A model generated the notes under the pieces. That model made no database searches. It was given only the letters and a program-made list of their open reading frames with translations, and was not told where the DNA came from. A stretch of DNA of 64,000 nt from NCBI RefSeq assembly GCF_014642175.1, contig NZ_BMIL01000005.1:248001-312000 (forward strand), in the 5' to 3' direction. This DNA is from Pedobacter quisquiliarum (GTDB lineage: Bacteria > Bacteroidota > Bacteroidia > Sphingobacteriales > Sphingobacteriaceae). The translations under genes were made by a program, and so were the position numbers. This document shows, piece by piece, positions 62,999 to 64,000 of this stretch (its first letter is position 1; every line of letters starts with the position of its first letter).

Positions 62999-64000
62999 AT
63001 GCTAACGTCAGAATCCCGAAAGCCATTGCGGTCCGATGATGAAGAGGGCCGCTTAAATGCGCTTTATGAATATGACATACTTGATTCTGGCAGGGACGTT
63101 GGTTTCGATAACCTAACTAAACTTGCCAGACAAATATTTAACCTACCCTATGTCTTTATCACTTTTGTGGACAGACATAGGGTCTGGTTCAAATCTGCCA
63201 TCGGCCTTGATGCAGATGAAACGCCGCGCAGTAATTCATTCTGCGAATGCGCGATAAAGGAATGGGATGTACATGAAGTTTGTGACGCCTTGGCGGATGA
63301 ACGTTTTCGCTCCAATCCACTCGTTATTGGTGCACCACATTTCCGATACTACGTTGGCGTGCCGCTGATAAATGAAGACGGTTATGCCCTTGGCACCTTG
63401 TGTCTGCTTGATGACGTGCCAAACAAGATGAGCGATGAATGTCGTGACATGCTCAGAACCATTGCTGCAGAAGTCATGATGCACCTTACTGGCAGAAAAA
63501 AGGCGATCGCGCTGCAAAATGAAACGCAGCGCCTGGAAGCCATGCTCAACATTTCTGCATTTTCACCAGAGATCCATGCGACGCTAGATTTTAAAGGTAA
63601 AATCATGTTCATCAATGGTGCTGTAAAGAACTTACTTGGGTATTCCGTTGAAGAAGCGCTGAATCTGAATCTGTGGGACATTTGCTATAAGGAAGACATG
63701 CAGCTGGTGCTGGATACCCTGCATAAAGGGCTGGAAGCAGGTAAGCACGAGTTCGAGATCTTGTTCAGAATCCTGAGCAAAGACGGTTCATTACGCTGGT
63801 TCAGCTGGAGCCTGGTCACCATAAACAGGACCTGGTATGCCTATGGGCGCGATCACACCGAGCGGCGAAAGGTGCAAAGTGAACTGACCAGACTATCACT
63901 TGTTGCAAGCAAAACGAACAACGCTGTGGTTATCAACGATCACAACAATGAGGTGATCTGGATCAATGACGCCTTTGAAAAAATCACGGGTTTTAACCTG
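62999..64000 (+). CDS. GAF/PAS sensor protein, C-terminus outside the window
   Basis: An open frame from ATG 62999, two bases after the glyA stop, runs to the window end without a stop (334 codons). A GAF domain spans about 15-160, with NLPYVFITFVDRHRVWFKSAIG, SNSFCECAI and YYVGVPLINEDGYALGTLCLLD, the SFC form usual in Bacteroidota sensors. A PAS domain follows (ATLDFKGKIMFINGAVKNLLGYS), with PAC text RILSKDGSLRWFSWSL, and a second PAS begins near residue 310 (VVINDHNNEVIWINDAFEKITGF). The output (kinase, cyclase or other) is not visible. The GAF text resembles that of the kinase at 49564. Confidence 0.87.
   Translation, partial: MLTSESRKPLRSDDEEGRLNALYEYDILDSGRDVGFDNLTKLARQIFNLPYVFITFVDRHRVWFKSAIGLDADETPRSNSFCECAIKEWDVHEVCDALADERFRSNPLVIGAPHFRYYVGVPLINEDGYALGTLCLLDDVPNKMSDECRDMLRTIAAEVMMHLTGRKKAIALQNETQRLEAMLNISAFSPEIHATLDFKGKIMFINGAVKNLLGYSVEEALNLNLWDICYKEDMQLVLDTLHKGLEAGKHEFEILFRILSKDGSLRWFSWSLVTINRTWYAYGRDHTERRKVQSELTRLSLVASKTNNAVVINDHNNEVIWINDAFEKITGFNL

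Noticed and set aside
1..64000. tRNA, rRNA or riboswitch genes
   Set aside because: I looked for cloverleaf-like and rRNA-like text and saw none; by eye alone a small RNA could be missed.

Overview
The window looks like a chromosomal piece of a Bacteroidota, most like the Sphingobacteriales (Pedobacter-type). The supports are matches to the Bacteroidota promoter pattern (TTG or TTTG, then TAnnTTTG), few Shine-Dalgarno sequences, Bacteroidota-style capsule proteins (Wzi-like barrels, SLBB export protein, kinase-less Wzz proteins) and a sigma-54 regulator facing a hybrid kinase. The genus is an inference. No rRNA, tRNA or CRISPR array was seen.

Layout: (1) 1-1075, the end of an IS256-family element whose transposase is broken twice. 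(2) 1438-13562, a visibly AT-richer block (set A): flippase, four glycosyltransferases, export lipoprotein, Wzc tyrosine kinase, polymerase and a WchF-like rhamnosyltransferase. (3) 13559-16268, the dTDP-L-rhamnose operon, in which rmlB is reduced to an internally deleted relic while rmlC, rmlD and rmlA are intact. (4) 16679-31156, set B: two Wzi-like outer-membrane proteins, a Wzz-like protein, flippase, DUF5672 protein, several glycosyltransferases, polymerase and a CDP-paratose 2-epimerase-like SDR. (5) 31231-35001, sugar-nucleotide genes gmd (minus strand) and ugd, then a shortened RmlB-like protein lacking its catalytic lysine. (6) 35105-48055, set C: WcaJ-type starter transferase, large SLBB exporter, flippase, WecA-type starter transferase, Wzz-like protein, galactofuranosyltransferase-like protein, polymerase, GNAT plus VioA-like aminotransferase, and a GT2. 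(7) 48056-64000, flanking genome: SGNH hydrolase, PAS kinase with a receiver protein, aminotransferase, flavin monooxygenase, hybrid kinase convergent with a sigma-54 response regulator, a small PepSY-like secreted protein, dxs, glyA and a truncated GAF/PAS sensor.

The genes describe Wzx/Wzy-dependent polysaccharide assembly. Sugar nucleotides (dTDP-Rha, GDP-4-keto-6-deoxymannose, UDP-GlcA, perhaps an N-acylated dTDP-amino sugar) feed lipid-linked repeat units begun by WcaJ or WecA types. The units are flipped by one of three Wzx, polymerised by one of three Wzy, sized by one of three Wzz/Wzc and exported through Wza-like proteins. Three Wzx/Wzy/Wzz sets side by side suggest up to three polymers, or a mosaic locus built by successive transfers.

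The least ordinary features are the decayed rmlB inside its own operon, the second degenerate RmlB-like protein, the Tyr-to-Phe change in the epimerase, the Tyr-Gly hexanucleotide tail of Wzc, and three different degenerate tandem-repeat arrays in the spacers between 48 and 55.3 kb.
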